22,500 bases of DNA from Prorocentrum cordatum (lineage: Eukaryota; Sar; Dinophyceae; Prorocentrales; Prorocentraceae), in assembly GCA_963575745.1 (NCBI GenBank), contig CAUYUJ010016291.1:147539-170038 (forward strand), written 5' to 3'. How positions within the stretch are numbered: position 1 is the first letter of the stretch; the number at the start of each line of letters is the position of its first letter. A model generated the notes under the pieces. The model was given only the letters and a program-made list of their open reading frames with translations. It did no database searches and was not told where the DNA came from. Both the position numbers and the translations under genes were made by a program. Of the stretch, positions 9,210 through 17,738 are shown piece by piece.

Positions 9210-9720
9210 AAAGATAATGTCAGCGCCGATGGCCTCGACCTCCTCAAAAGATCAATGGCTGTTCACCTTGGCCAGACTACGCTTCTACCGTGATGTTCCT
9301 TGAGACTGCCCCTGATGGCGCGCGGCGCTTCATGGCGCGACCTCGGGCGGATGCCCCTCTGGATCTGACTCAGAAATTGACGACGCAAGAGGAAGCGGCG
9401 ACAAAACAAGCCGCGCGCAAGAGGGGCGGCGACCTTCGAGAATTTCAGGAAACTCATGCCCTCCCCCCGATGACTGACTGGTGCAATCCAGGCGCGTCGC
9501 CAAGACCGCGCGCGCGCGCCCTGAGCTCCAGGGGGTCGCGCGCCCCTCCAGCGCGCAATCCTCGGACGCTACTCGGGGCCGAGCATGGCGGCGCAGGGCG
9601 CGGTCGTCCGGACCAGGGCCCCCGCTGGCACCGCCTCCCCTGGAAACAGACCCGCCCACCACCACCTCCTGGAGCCCGCCCCCGTCGGTCCGAAACTCCC
9701 ACCTGCCAAGTAGAGAGGGG
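9210..9720 (-). pseudogene. RNase H-like segment, inactive
   Basis: Downstream of the knuckle the minus frame at about 9712 reads YLAGGSFGPTGAGSRRWWWAG, laid out like the first strand of RNase H (normally a catalytic Asp followed by G/S), but Gly stands where Asp is expected. About 150 residues later KVNSH (9269-9255) is followed by a stop codon and then SFEEVEAIG, which resembles the His-containing motif near the RNase H C-terminus. Missing acidic residues and the stop imply no activity. Alternative: chance resemblance in GC-rich sequence. Confidence 0.35.
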
Positions 9721-9840
9721 GGGCGGCGGCCCGGCTGCTTGGCGCCAGCCCTCGCAGCCAGAAGCCAAGGGCATTCTCCCAGTCAGCCAACGCTCTGCGC
9801 CTGACTGCCCCAGACGCCCCACGTAGCGGCCGTTGCCACG

Positions 9841-9894
9841 ACAGCCCCGTTCTCGATGGACGTCGCGCTCCGCTGGCTCCTTGCAAGGCTTGCA
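9841..9894 (-). pseudogene. Zinc-knuckle segment of the retroelement
   Basis: The minus frame encodes CKPCKEPAERDVHRERGC, a C-x2-C-x8-H-x4-C pattern. A knuckle of this kind commonly sits between the reverse transcriptase and RNase H parts of LINE proteins, and it is in that position here. The spacing is the evidence; sequence outside the ligands is not diagnostic. Confidence 0.45.
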
Positions 9895-10135
9895 GGCGCC
9901 GTCATGCGTCAGCCCGCAATCTAACATGTGGCCATTGCGCGCCGGATGCCTCCCCGTTCATTAATGCCTGCTTCGGTTGGCGACTTGACATGGCTACGAA
10001 GATCGCAAATATCTGGGACTTGTTCCACGCCTGACCCGTTCCCCGAGTTCTCGGCAACGGCAGCCCACGTTTGCCGCTCCTTGCTTTGCGCGAAAGCCTC
10101 GGGGGGGGGGGGGAAAAGGAAAACGTTGCAAACAC

Positions 10136-10182
<47 letters not shown>
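10136..10182. repeat. (AT)n microsatellite inside the retroelement
   Basis: About 45 bp of near-perfect AT dinucleotides, just downstream of a poly-G run at 10100-10112. It separates the reverse transcriptase-side and RNase H-side fragments of the element. Confidence 0.95.
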
Positions 10183-10189
<7 letters not shown>

Positions 10190-10679
10190 ACACCGGCCAG
10201 ATCACCCTTGCCGCGCCTTAGCTTGGCCCTGGAGATCTCGAGCCGCTCGCCGAGGTCACTTTCCCGAGCCCGCGGCCCCCGGGGCTTCCAATCTACGTCG
10301 AGCAGGGCGGCGACGGCGGCGGCGGCCGGGCCCCCCGCCCCGCGCCGCCGGTTGCTCGCAGGCCTGCTCTCGATCTGGAGATAAACAACCTTCTCCAATG
10401 TCGCCGGGTCTTTCCAGCTTCGAAACTGGCGTGGGTTAGAATCTGAAGCCGCGCCTCGATCGCGTCGAACGCGGCGCGGAGGGCTGGGCCCCTTCTACCG
10501 CGTTCTGCAGCAAGCAGGGCGGTCTGCCCCCCCCCCGCCCCTGTCGAGACACCCCTAATCAACCTGCCCAACGCGCGATGCAATCCAAGGACGACGCGGG
10601 GAGGAGCGCCATGCACCTTGCATGAATAGCCAGCTTTGGAGAGAGCCGCGGACGCGGATCTCGCGGGCCCCGTCAGCTC

Positions 10680-11420
10680 ATGCCCTCCTACTGGCTTGGT
10701 TGGCTCGCCTGGGCCTTACCTGCCCTCTGTCTATTCCTGGGTCAGCAGCCACCCGCTTTGTCTTGGTGGCATCTCCTGGGTCAGCAGCCGCCAGCTTAGC
10801 CCGGATGGCACCGCCTCTCCCCCGGAGACAAATCCGGAGCATCTCCGCAACAGCTCAAAAAGAACTGATGACTGCCGACTTCGGCGCTATCTGGAGTTCG
10901 ATCTCTCGGAGTCGTTCGACTAACTGAAGCCCCACCCTGGGGAAATAAGCAATCACTCTTCTGCTGCAGCCACGCACGCACTAGGCAACTCTGCCCGCCC
11001 GCGCGGTAGACGGCGAGGGTGGCCCAGTGGCTATCTTCCTACAAACAGAATGCAGCGCCGCCCTTTCCTAGGTCCACGGCTCCACTACTTCCTGGGATCA
11101 TGGGCGCACCTGGTTGGTCAGCAAGCATGGGGCCGCCTGCCCCCCCTCGCAAACCTGGCTGCCGTGTGTGCCCAAGGCCCCAAAGAGAGATGGCATAAGA
11201 GAAGCTCTTGCTCCAAACCGTGACCTGGGACCAGATCTCGACAGCAGACTGTCTTTTAAACTGCTCACGTCCCAGAGCAGGAAAGCGCTCCGGTGATCAG
11301 GCCAGCGGGAACGCGGCGCCTGCTCATCCCTAAACAGTCTCAAGAAGGCGACCTGAAGTGCTGGGCTGCCAACGCTGCGCCCCGCGGCCCAGACTTCACC
11401 CAGGCCCGACCAGCCCGATC
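10680..11420 (-). pseudogene. Reverse transcriptase fragment, degenerate
   Basis: The minus frame at 11289-11242 reads SAFLLWDVSSLKDSLL, which resembles the reverse transcriptase motif A region of LINE elements, with the metal-binding Asp codon at 11271-11269; about 35 residues upstream is WAAGRSVGSP. After several frame changes the stretch 10920-10861 reads VERLREIELQIAPKSAVISS, the type of sequence found downstream of the catalytic YxDD motif. I did not find an intact YxDD. A 39-bp spaced duplication (TCCTGGGTCAGCAGCC at 10735-10750 and 10774-10789 on the plus strand) duplicates AADPG in frame, so it may predate decay. Identification rests on weak motif resemblance and on synteny with the other retroelement fragments. 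Confidence 0.45.
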
Positions 11421-11429
11421 GTCGGCCTG

Positions 11430-12590
11430 GAGGCGACGGCGGCCCCGGCAGCGGATAACCCGAGCAAGCAACCCTATCGCGCGGCCCGAGCCCTCATCTT
11501 GCACCTAAAGCGCGGCAAGGACAGCGAGGGCCCGCCGGGGTCAACGACCTTTTTGCCCGACCAAACAAGCGCAACGCATTCCCGGCTGCTGAAGACCTGG
11601 CGGCGGCAACCACTTAAAGCCCATCTTGCGCGGCCCGTCAGCCCCCGTGATTTTCTCGGGCGGGGGCCGAGATCGCGCGCCAAAGCCGATCAACGCAAAC
11701 GGAGGCGAGGGCCCGGCACGGCCCCGCCCCGGGCGTTGCGCCGCAAGGCTCAGGCCCCGAGAAAATGCTCTTCGGGCAAGAGTCCGGAGCGCCCCCCCAC
11801 CCCGCGCAATCGCATCCTCTCTGCGACTGCGCGGCCCACGACCTCGAGCCCGATCCTGCTGCATAACCCACGCGTGAAACTATCGAACGCTGAATGCAGC
11901 GCAACTCGCTGAGCCCCGGCCGAGCGGCGACGCGCCCTGGCGAAGAAAGGCACCCCCGACTAGCGATGGCCCGGTCGGGGGCGCCAATGAGGGGGGGGGC
12001 CCTGAGGCCCTCGCCCAGTCAGCGCGGAACTTCGCGCCCAGTGGCGACGAGAGCGAGGCCGGAACAGGCGCAGCCATGCCCCGCGCGCGGTCGAAGAGCC
12101 TCAGCGGTCGACGCTTCCAACGGCCACCTAGGACACCGACCCAACCGGACAGCGGGGACTTACGGCGCCCCCCCGCGGGCCACAAGGTCCCTCGACAAGA
12201 CAAAATGGCCCTCCCTGGGCCTCCGGTCTTTCCTGGAGCTCGCGGCGCTGGGCTGGACCTCCCAGGCGACGCTGGTCCGTTCCGGCCCGGGAATGCGGGG
12301 TCCACCTGCGCCGCTGCCTTCTCGTCGAAGCTGAAGACGCATGAGTCCATCGCGAAAGGCGGAATGCTGGCCCTCGTCTCTGGGCCCCTGATCCCCCCCC
12401 ACATGGCGCCCCGCTGATCGGTGGGCGCGGCGACGAGAACATGGCCGCCCTCGCGAGAGCTGGCGCCGCCGCCCAGCCTGCCTCCACCTCGCGCTCGAGG
12501 CGGGCCTGCTGGGTGTCCAGCCCCCCTCTCCTGCCTGCCGCCGCAGCTGGCTCGGGCTTGGGCTGGGTTTGGCCGGCCTTCGGGTCAGAG
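11430..12590 (-). other. Gap between ORF1 and reverse transcriptase fragments; endonuclease not recognised
   Basis: This interval should hold the endonuclease domain of a LINE. Minus-strand pieces such as QQARLEREVE (near 12500) and DSCVFSFDEKAAAQVDPAFP (near 12340) look protein-like but are short and lie in different frames. The rest is Pro/Arg/Gly-rich in all frames. I could not identify any endonuclease motif. Confidence 0.35.
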
Positions 12591-12599
12591 CTAGCACGA

Positions 12600-13790
12600 C
12601 CCTTTTAACGCTGGGGCTCCACCTCCTGTGCCAACTGTCGCTGTTTCTGGCATCCTGTGCATCTGACCGGTCCTCTCGGCGGCGCCCGTGAGCTGGGCCT
12701 CGTGCTCGTCAGTATTCGCCTTGAGACTGCCGTAGGACGCTTTGACTGCAGCCCCCAGAGCCTTCTGCAGCGTGACCTCTGCGGATAGGAGCAGATGACA
12801 GTCCTCGTCCTGGACCTCAAGACCTTCCAACTGCGATTCGAAATCGATGTCAAACTTACGCGTCCATCCCACACCCTCGTTGTACGTCAACCTCGGCTGC
12901 CGAATGCTTCTCACGCAACGCTTCCAAGAGGAGGCGCTGCTTGGTCCGTGAGCGTCAGTGCGTGCCACCTCCTTCCTCACTAGCCTCTCGAAGATCGTTC
13001 TCTGCTTTCTCCAGGTCGCTCTTGGATCGACTGCACGCGGCCTTTTCACGGCCCTGCTGCTTTCTGGCACGATGAACTCTAGCCAGCGTTTGCTGCATCC
13101 CTTCTTTGTCTTGGCTGCAGCGGCTTTGGTGCTGAATCATCGAACATATGTAGGAGTCCCTTGGCTGCGACTTGAGCGTTACTTGGCAGGAGACTGGCAA
13201 GCCTCCTGAAATGTTCCTCTGGTGACAATCCACGCGGAGCTTGCCACTTATCGTCGCCGCGATGATGAGGATCCGCGACACCAGTAGAAGAGAACTGGTA
13301 ACCACACTCGCACGTCCGATTCTGTGAGTTGAGACGGTCCTGGAAAAACCGTCCACCACAAGCAGTGCACTCAACCGTGGGTCTCCCTCGACGATTTCCA
13401 CACCACCTAGATCACCTGATCGTGGGTTCAGGTTCGCTGGCTGTCCCCATAGAGGGGCGGGTAATCCTCGAACCGCATGCTCTTCTCGCCGTTCAGGTAT
13501 CCTCTTCCTTTTCCTCTTCTATGCCCCTTGCCGCCACCCTTGTCGCCATAGTACACCCAAGGTTGGCGAGAGAATGTATGGTGCCAAGGCGCGTTGCGCT
13601 GCACGGCCATCAGCAACATGTGAGTTGGCAAAGGTCGTCCAGGATGATACCCGCATGCTTGATAGAAGAAACGTCTGGTGAGGCCGCTTGCGTCACTCGA
13701 GGCCCCCTTGCCGCAAGACTTCCGTCCGCTGCAGACACCCGGGTTTCGCTGCGAACTTGAGCCACGATTGTTACGGTGGTGAACAAGGAG
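12600..13790 (-). pseudogene. Retroelement ORF1 (gag-like), frameshifted
   Basis: Four segments in different minus frames appear to be one broken ORF. First, 13790-13430 encodes a Gly/Lys/Arg-rich part with YYGDKGGGKGHRRGKGRGY and ends in a stop after GDSQRT. Second, about 13400-13090 encodes a zinc-ribbon-like part with VECTACGGRFF and TCECGYQF, that is C-x2-C, then C-x-C, about 15 residues apart. Third, about 13130-12900 encodes a coiled-coil-like part with SKSDLEKAENDLREASEE and, past a stop, TKQRLLLEALREKHSAAEVD. Fourth, 12870-12660 encodes KFDIDFESQLEGLEVQDEDC and further charged helices. Zinc-binding plus coiled-coil layout fits an RNA-binding, self-associating ORF1 protein. The function is inferred from layout, not from a confident family match. 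Confidence 0.5.
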
Positions 13791-13798
13791 GAACACGA

Positions 13799-13984
13799 CG
13801 AGGAGGAGGAGGAGAAAGAGAAGGTGGAGAAAGAGAGGAGGAGGAGGAGGAGGAGGAGGAGGAGGAGGAGGAGGAGGAGGAGGGGAGGAGGAGGAGGAGC
13901 AGGAGGAGAGGAGGAGGAGGAGGAGGAGGGAGGGCCAGGAGGAACACGAGGAGGAGCACGAGGAGGAGGCGGAGGAGGACGAGG
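13799..13984. repeat. (GAG)n polypurine tract
   Basis: About 185 bp of GAG/AGG units on the plus strand with GAAAGAG, GCA and GGGA interruptions, directly upstream (in the minus sense) of the retroelement ORF1 fragment. Confidence 0.95.
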
Positions 13985-13999
13985 GGGTGTAAGAAACTG

Positions 14000-14202
14000 A
14001 AAACGGCGGCGTCGGCGACGACGGCGTCGGCGGCGGCCCGCGGGGCAGCCGCCGCCTCGCGCCCGCCGCCGCCGCCCTCCGCCGCCCGCTGCTCCAGCGC
14101 CAGCAGCTCGTCGATGGCCGCGGCGACGTGGTCCGCCGCCTTCGGGGCTCCGGCCGCGGGCGCGGTCGCCGTGGTCGCCGTCGTCTTGGTCGGACCGAAG
14201 AA
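14000..14202 (-). CDS. Exon-like hypothetical coding stretch (partial)
   Basis: On the minus strand this segment has G or C at nearly every third codon position and encodes an Ala/Thr-rich peptide with a plausible amphipathic helix, AADHVAAAIDELLALEQRAA. It follows immediately, in the minus sense, after foldback element F6, and a TTCTAG that could serve as a splice acceptor lies at 14216-14211, just inside that element. Downstream it runs into the GAG tract (poly-Leu/Pro in this frame), so the 3' end is undefined. No family is recognised. Because local GC is very high, third-position bias alone is weak evidence. Confidence 0.3.
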
Positions 14203-14351
14203 TCGGGTGTTGCTAGAAGTGCCCCTGGCCCAGGGTGCCCCCAGGATTCCAAGGGAGGCCCCCACGGCCTCCAAAGCACAACTCACGAGGCCCAGAGGGC
14301 TCCAAAATTGAGCGAAAAGCTGGGGCCTGGGGCACTTCGAGCAACACCCGA
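14203..14351. mobile_element. Foldback (MITE-like) element F6 with 5-bp target duplication AAGAA
   Basis: The 149-bp element starts TCGGGTGTTGCTAGAAGTGC and its reverse complement starts TCGGGTGTTGCTCGAAGTGC; the arms match over about 31 bp. AAGAA occurs directly on both borders (14198-14202 and 14352-14356). Same terminal TCGGG and same duplication length as F3. No coding capacity. Confidence 0.85.
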
Positions 14352-14609
14352 AAGAAGGGAAGGGGGGCACAGTCGACCCGTAGCAGAAGGATGCACGGGC
14401 AGGATCAAAGGGGCCTTGGGCGCCCATTTTGAAGCTTTTCGAGGGGGGCGCCGCCGACGGAAGTGGCCAAGGATGAACCGAGAGGGCAAGGATGGACGGG
14501 TACGCTTGGGAAGGCTGCCCATCCTCACCATGAGGGTTCACCGCAGTGAAGGGAGGTCAGCGAGTCATCTCAGGTAGCTAGAGGCCTCCGAGATGGAGTC
14601 TGAGTACAG

Positions 14610-14771
14610 TCGGGGCGTTGACCTAAGGAACCCAAAATAAGGAACGAGGCCCCTTTTCTCCATAAGTGAAACTTCGATGAAAACATGAGGAAAACTTGAG
14701 GCAAGCTGTGAAAGAATCAAGGAACACGGAGCCCCTTCCCAACGGAAAGGGTTCCTTCTTCAGCGCCCCGA
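14610..14771. mobile_element. Foldback (MITE-like) element F7
   Basis: Left end TCGGGGCGTTGACCTAAGGAA pairs with the right end, whose reverse complement is TCGGGGCGCTGAAGAAGGAA; both arms then read CCC followed by diverged but alignable sequence (GAGGCCCC versus GAAGGGGC). The inverted repeat continues five bases outward (TACAG at 14605-14609, CTGTA at 14772-14776), so no direct target duplication is visible. Terminal TCGGGG matches F3. Confidence 0.7.
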
Positions 14772-14797
14772 CTGTAGGTGGGATCGGAGGACTGCGC

Positions 14798-14935
14798 CGC
14801 ATCGATAATGCATCGCCGATGCATCGGCGATGCGCCGGTGATGCGTCGATGACGTCGGCGATGCATCGGCGCCATCGGCGCCCAGGAAGTCGGGCTCCAC
14901 GTCGCGCCGCACCGCCGATGTATCGTCGATGCGGC
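14798..14935. repeat. GATGC/GCATC-rich palindromic patch with a perfect 24-bp palindrome
   Basis: Bases 14810-14833 form a perfect palindrome (half-site GCATCGCCGATG). The surrounding 130 bp repeats GATGC, CGGCGATGC and CATCGGCGCC many times, including CATCGGCGCCCAGG near 14873 and GCCGATGTATCGTCGATGCGG near 14910. No coding role seen. Confidence 0.85.
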
Positions 14936-14982
14936 GCGGCCCCTCGACCCCATCTGCTCGGACACCATCTGGGAGGCCTGGA

Positions 14983-15139
14983 TCGCCGAGCGCGGTCCAC
15001 TACTCGCAAAGTGCCTACTTGCAGACGTCCTGACAAAAACATGTCTTCTTTATGTAATTTACAAAAAATCCCCCGCGGCGGATCCAGGCCATTTCATTTG
15101 CGAGTAGCTAGCGTGCGAGTAGTGGAACGCGCTTGTCGA
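14983..15139 (-). mobile_element. Foldback element F2, copy b (opposite orientation to copy a)
   Basis: Inverted arms at about 14983-15030 (core GAGCGCGGTCCACTACTCGC) and 15098-15139. The whole element, including the interior with CATGTCT, TAATTTA and ATCCCCCGCGG, aligns to the reverse complement of 307-460. The borders carry CTGGA (14978-14982) and CTAGA (15140-15144), a plausible one-mismatch 5-bp target duplication. Confidence 0.8.
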
Positions 15140-15181
15140 CTAGAGGTAACGAAGGGAGGTCAACGAATCATCCCACGTAGC

Positions 15182-15858
15182 CGGGCATAGCCGTGGTCGT
15201 GGTCGCGGCCGTCGTCGTCGTCCTTCTTGCGCTGCGCGGACCCTGCCCGAGCCTTGCTCTCGACCCTCGACGGTCGAGGGCAAGACGTCTCCTGGCCCCT
15301 GTCGGAGCTCCAGAGGCCTCCCGCATCCTCCAGGGACGTCTGGGGACCTCCGGAGATAAGGCGGAGCCAGGACGAGGATCAAATCGGGTGAGGATAAATC
15401 TGGGGGGCGTCTCAGGCGCCGCGGCCTTCTTAGAGCGTTCCAGAACTCTCTCAAAACGTGCCGGAACGACACGGTTTTCTCCTCGCCCTAGCCCCGCCCA
15501 GATAGACAGGGTCCAGGGCGGTACCAAAACTTATCACGCAATGCGGACCCCCTGCGCCGCAGGGGCGAAACATATCTGCTGGAACTGCGCCAAATGGAAT
15601 TGCGCGGCACGGTGGTCCCCTGCGCATGGTCGGAACGGCACGACCGCTCCGAGCCAGGTTTGGCAACGGACTGCATTCCCGATGCCCTGCGGCACATGTG
15701 TTAAACATACCTTTTTGATCCAGCCCCACCTGCGCTAAGATGGCCACGGAACCATCAGAGTCTTGATGCTCGGGCAAGCAAGGCGCCCAAAAACATACAG
15801 GTCATCGCCGTGTTATCATTGGGCTGCTGCTGCCGCTGCTCCTGCTACTGTTGCTTAT
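15182..15858. other. No gene supported; small hairpin at 15253-15284
   Basis: CTTGCTCTCGAC at 15253 pairs with GTCGAGGGCAAG (ending 15284) with one mismatch and an 8-bp loop. Open frames of about 110-180 codons exist on both strands but lack codon bias or recognisable motifs. Confidence 0.45.
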
Positions 15859-15941
15859 CCTCCGTCTCCTCCTCCTCTCCTTCTCCTCCTCCTCCTCCTC
15901 CTCCTCCTCCTCCTCCTCCTCCTCCTCTTCCTCCCCCTCCA
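15859..15941. repeat. (CTC)n polypyrimidine microsatellite
   Basis: Over 20 CTC units with a few TCT and CCC interruptions, pyrimidine-only on the plus strand. Confidence 0.95.
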
Positions 15942-16317
15942 CCACCTGATCGTCTACCTCCCGTTCTTCTGTCTCATCCTGGCATTCACTTCTCGTCGTC
16001 CTCCTGCTCTGTCACATTACTGCAGATCCCGCTATACCTCCGTCTCATCCACCACTTACTGGGCATCATCCCCTTTGGCATTTGAATTCCCCCCCCCCCC
16101 GCAACTGGAACAACCCACTGCCCAACGGTGGGCCTCATGGTGCCGTCCAGCGCTGCTCAGCAGAACCTGGCAAAGCCGCACCCCGGCCGCTGCTGCGAAA
16201 AAACAAAAGACTCAGCCGAATAAGAGATGCACTACGAAAAAATACATGTTAGCCAGCGTGGGCTACAAAGGCTGTGATCTTAGCGATATAGGTTTGCAAT
16301 GATGGTGGTACGAAGTG
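15942..16317. other. No feature seen apart from a C11 run
   Basis: One plus frame is open across this stretch from the CTC tract, but the peptide has no recognised domain. A poly-C run lies at about 16090-16100. Confidence 0.45.
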
Positions 16318-16428
16318 TGTATATATATATATACATACATACATACATACATACATACATACAGACAGACAGACAGACATACATACATACATACATACAT
16401 ACATACATACATTTATATACACACACGA
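16318..16428. repeat. Compound microsatellite (TA)n(CATA)n(CAGA)4(CATA)n
   Basis: TA dinucleotides pass into about eight CATA units, then four CAGA units, then about eight more CATA units, ending in a short TATA/CACA stretch. It lies immediately upstream of repeat R copy A. Confidence 0.95.
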
Positions 16429-16479
16429 GATTGCAATATATGACGTGCCGCCGATGTAGCGCAACGTCTGTGGTGAAAT

Positions 16480-17690
16480 ACTTGTTGTGCCATACATGGT
16501 GTGCAATCTACGTGGTGTGGTCTACGTTGTACAATCTACGGTGAACAATATATGTGGTGCAATTCACCATGCCGGCCTTGAAATTGACAACTCCACTGCT
16601 CACGTAATTATCCCACCCACCCACCCGCAATTTGGCATGCCAGACCCATGAGGCGGCGATTGCGATGGCTGCTCGGCGTTGGCTGGCGCATCGCCGCGGC
16701 CGCGCTAACGCGCTTGTTCGCGCGTGCAGCTGCCAGCTATTTTAGCGCGACCGACGCGGCCGATAAGCACGCCCCAACGGGCACTTCAGTGTGAGTCGGC
16801 GGCCTAAGCGGGCGCGGTACCATGGCAACGTCAACAACGGTAGACGCGAGTTGACAGTATCGATGGTGGTGACGATGGTGACAACGATGACGACACGGCC
16901 AGTGACGGCGCCGACGCTGATCACGCCGACGACGATGACGGCGTCCTCGCGTCGGTGAATCAAGGTGTTCGGAAGATTTCGACATGCGCGCGCGGACGAC
17001 GCGCGAGAGTGGCCCGCATGGTACTACTTGACACGGACCATGCCCCCCCCCCAAAAAAAAAAACACGTGCGCAAGGGTGTTCAATTGATTTAGACATGCG
17101 GCGAGAGAAGTCTTGTCGGCAGAATTGAATTCAAATGTTGGCTCCCCATCTGGTACCCTTGAGAATTCGCAAGACCGCGAACGTAGGCGTTTATGCGAAA
17201 ACTGCTGTTGCAAATGAATGTGGTTATTAAACGCTTTCGGAACATTTGATTTTGAAACGCTTACGACCCCTACGCTTTTTTTTGATAAAAAAGAGTTCGG
17301 CCTGCGCGCACGTGCGCCGTTCTCCACATGTGTTGCAAGGGCTTCTTGCGACATCAAGCGCGCAAGGGCGCTCTTGCGATTCCGACATGTGCGCGCGAAA
17401 GGTCCTATTGGCAGCCTATTATGATATTCTTTTTTATAACAAAAAACGATGCATGTCTTCAGACTTTGCAAGAGCGCGGGCGCGGTTTTCTTTGACAGTT
17501 CGTGTTGCGCAAACAGTTGTTGTTGTATGTTTTCGGGGTACACAATTTTGAAATCCTCACGGTCCCTACAACTGTTTTAAAAGACGTCGGCATGCGCGCG
17601 ACTACGCGCGCGTGTGCACTTCGTACTGCGTTTTGAAAGGACCCCTCGAACATTGATGTTCTGTGATTCGCGAGTGCGCGCGCATGGTAT
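16480..17690 (+). repeat. Dispersed repeat R, copy A
   Basis: It shares with copy B, in the same order and orientation: GTGCAATCTACGTGGTG motifs; an identical 20-mer GCGCATCGCCGCGGCCGCGC (16686-16705 here, 20918-20937 in B); AGCGGGCGCGG followed by (T/C)A(C/T)CATGGC(A/G)ACG; GTGACGGCGCCGA(C/T)G followed by CACGCCGA; CATGCGCGCGCGG then GGCCCGCATGGT and TTGACA. The 3' part holds two tandem units of about 300 bp (separate entry). No protein is recognised. The 5' boundary is taken where similarity to B begins, near the CTACG-type repeats. Confidence 0.85.
17068..17665 (+). repeat. Two tandem units of about 300 bp within R copy A
   Basis: Units start near 17068 and 17368. Each begins GCGCAAGGG(T/C)G, then has a GACATG(C/T)G(G/C)(G/C)CG part, a GCAAGA(C/G)CGCG(A/G) part, ATTTTGAAA followed by CC(C/A)(T/C)AC, a short T-rich run, and TCGGC(C/A)TGCGCGC. 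Repeat R copy B carries only one such unit (about 21541-21835), so unit number varies between copies. Confidence 0.7.
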
Positions 17691-17738
17691 TTTTTTGTAG
17701 AAAAAGGAAGTGTTGATGGTCGGCCTGCCTGGGCTGGT

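Larger units (their letters stand above)
8970..13790 (-). mobile_element. Decayed non-LTR (LINE-type) retrotransposon
   Basis: Several protein fragments lie in the order expected of a LINE when read on the minus strand: a zinc-ribbon and coiled-coil ORF1 (13790 to 12600), a reverse transcriptase fragment (about 11420 to 10680), a zinc knuckle C-x2-C-x8-H-x4-C (9894-9841) and an RNase H-like end with KVNSH near 9260. Reading it requires many frame changes and crosses several stops. No apurinic/apyrimidinic-type endonuclease domain was recognised between ORF1 and the reverse transcriptase, although the 0.8-1.0 kb gap is about the right size. An AT microsatellite (10136-10182) interrupts it. The outer boundaries are estimates; no poly-A tail or target duplication was found. 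Confidence 0.5.
14548..15181. repeat. Pair of 31-bp direct repeats enclosing two foldback elements
   Basis: GAAGGGAGGTCAGCGAGTCA at 14548 recurs as GAAGGGAGGTCAACGAATCA at 15151; about 27 of 31 bases match through GTAGC. They lie 603 bp apart and enclose F7, the GATGC palindrome region and F2 copy b. They may be the ends of a larger element or an old segmental duplication. Confidence 0.6.

Noticed and set aside
13428-14541. Frames of over 250 codons with poly-Ser, poly-Leu and poly-Pro
   Set aside because: They cross the GAG tract at 13799-13984; only the parts outside the tract were considered (ORF1 remnant and exon candidate).
16737-17543. 268-codon minus-strand frame
   Set aside because: Within repeat R copy A; not open in copies B or C, and the His/Arg-rich segment derives from GATGACG-type repeats.
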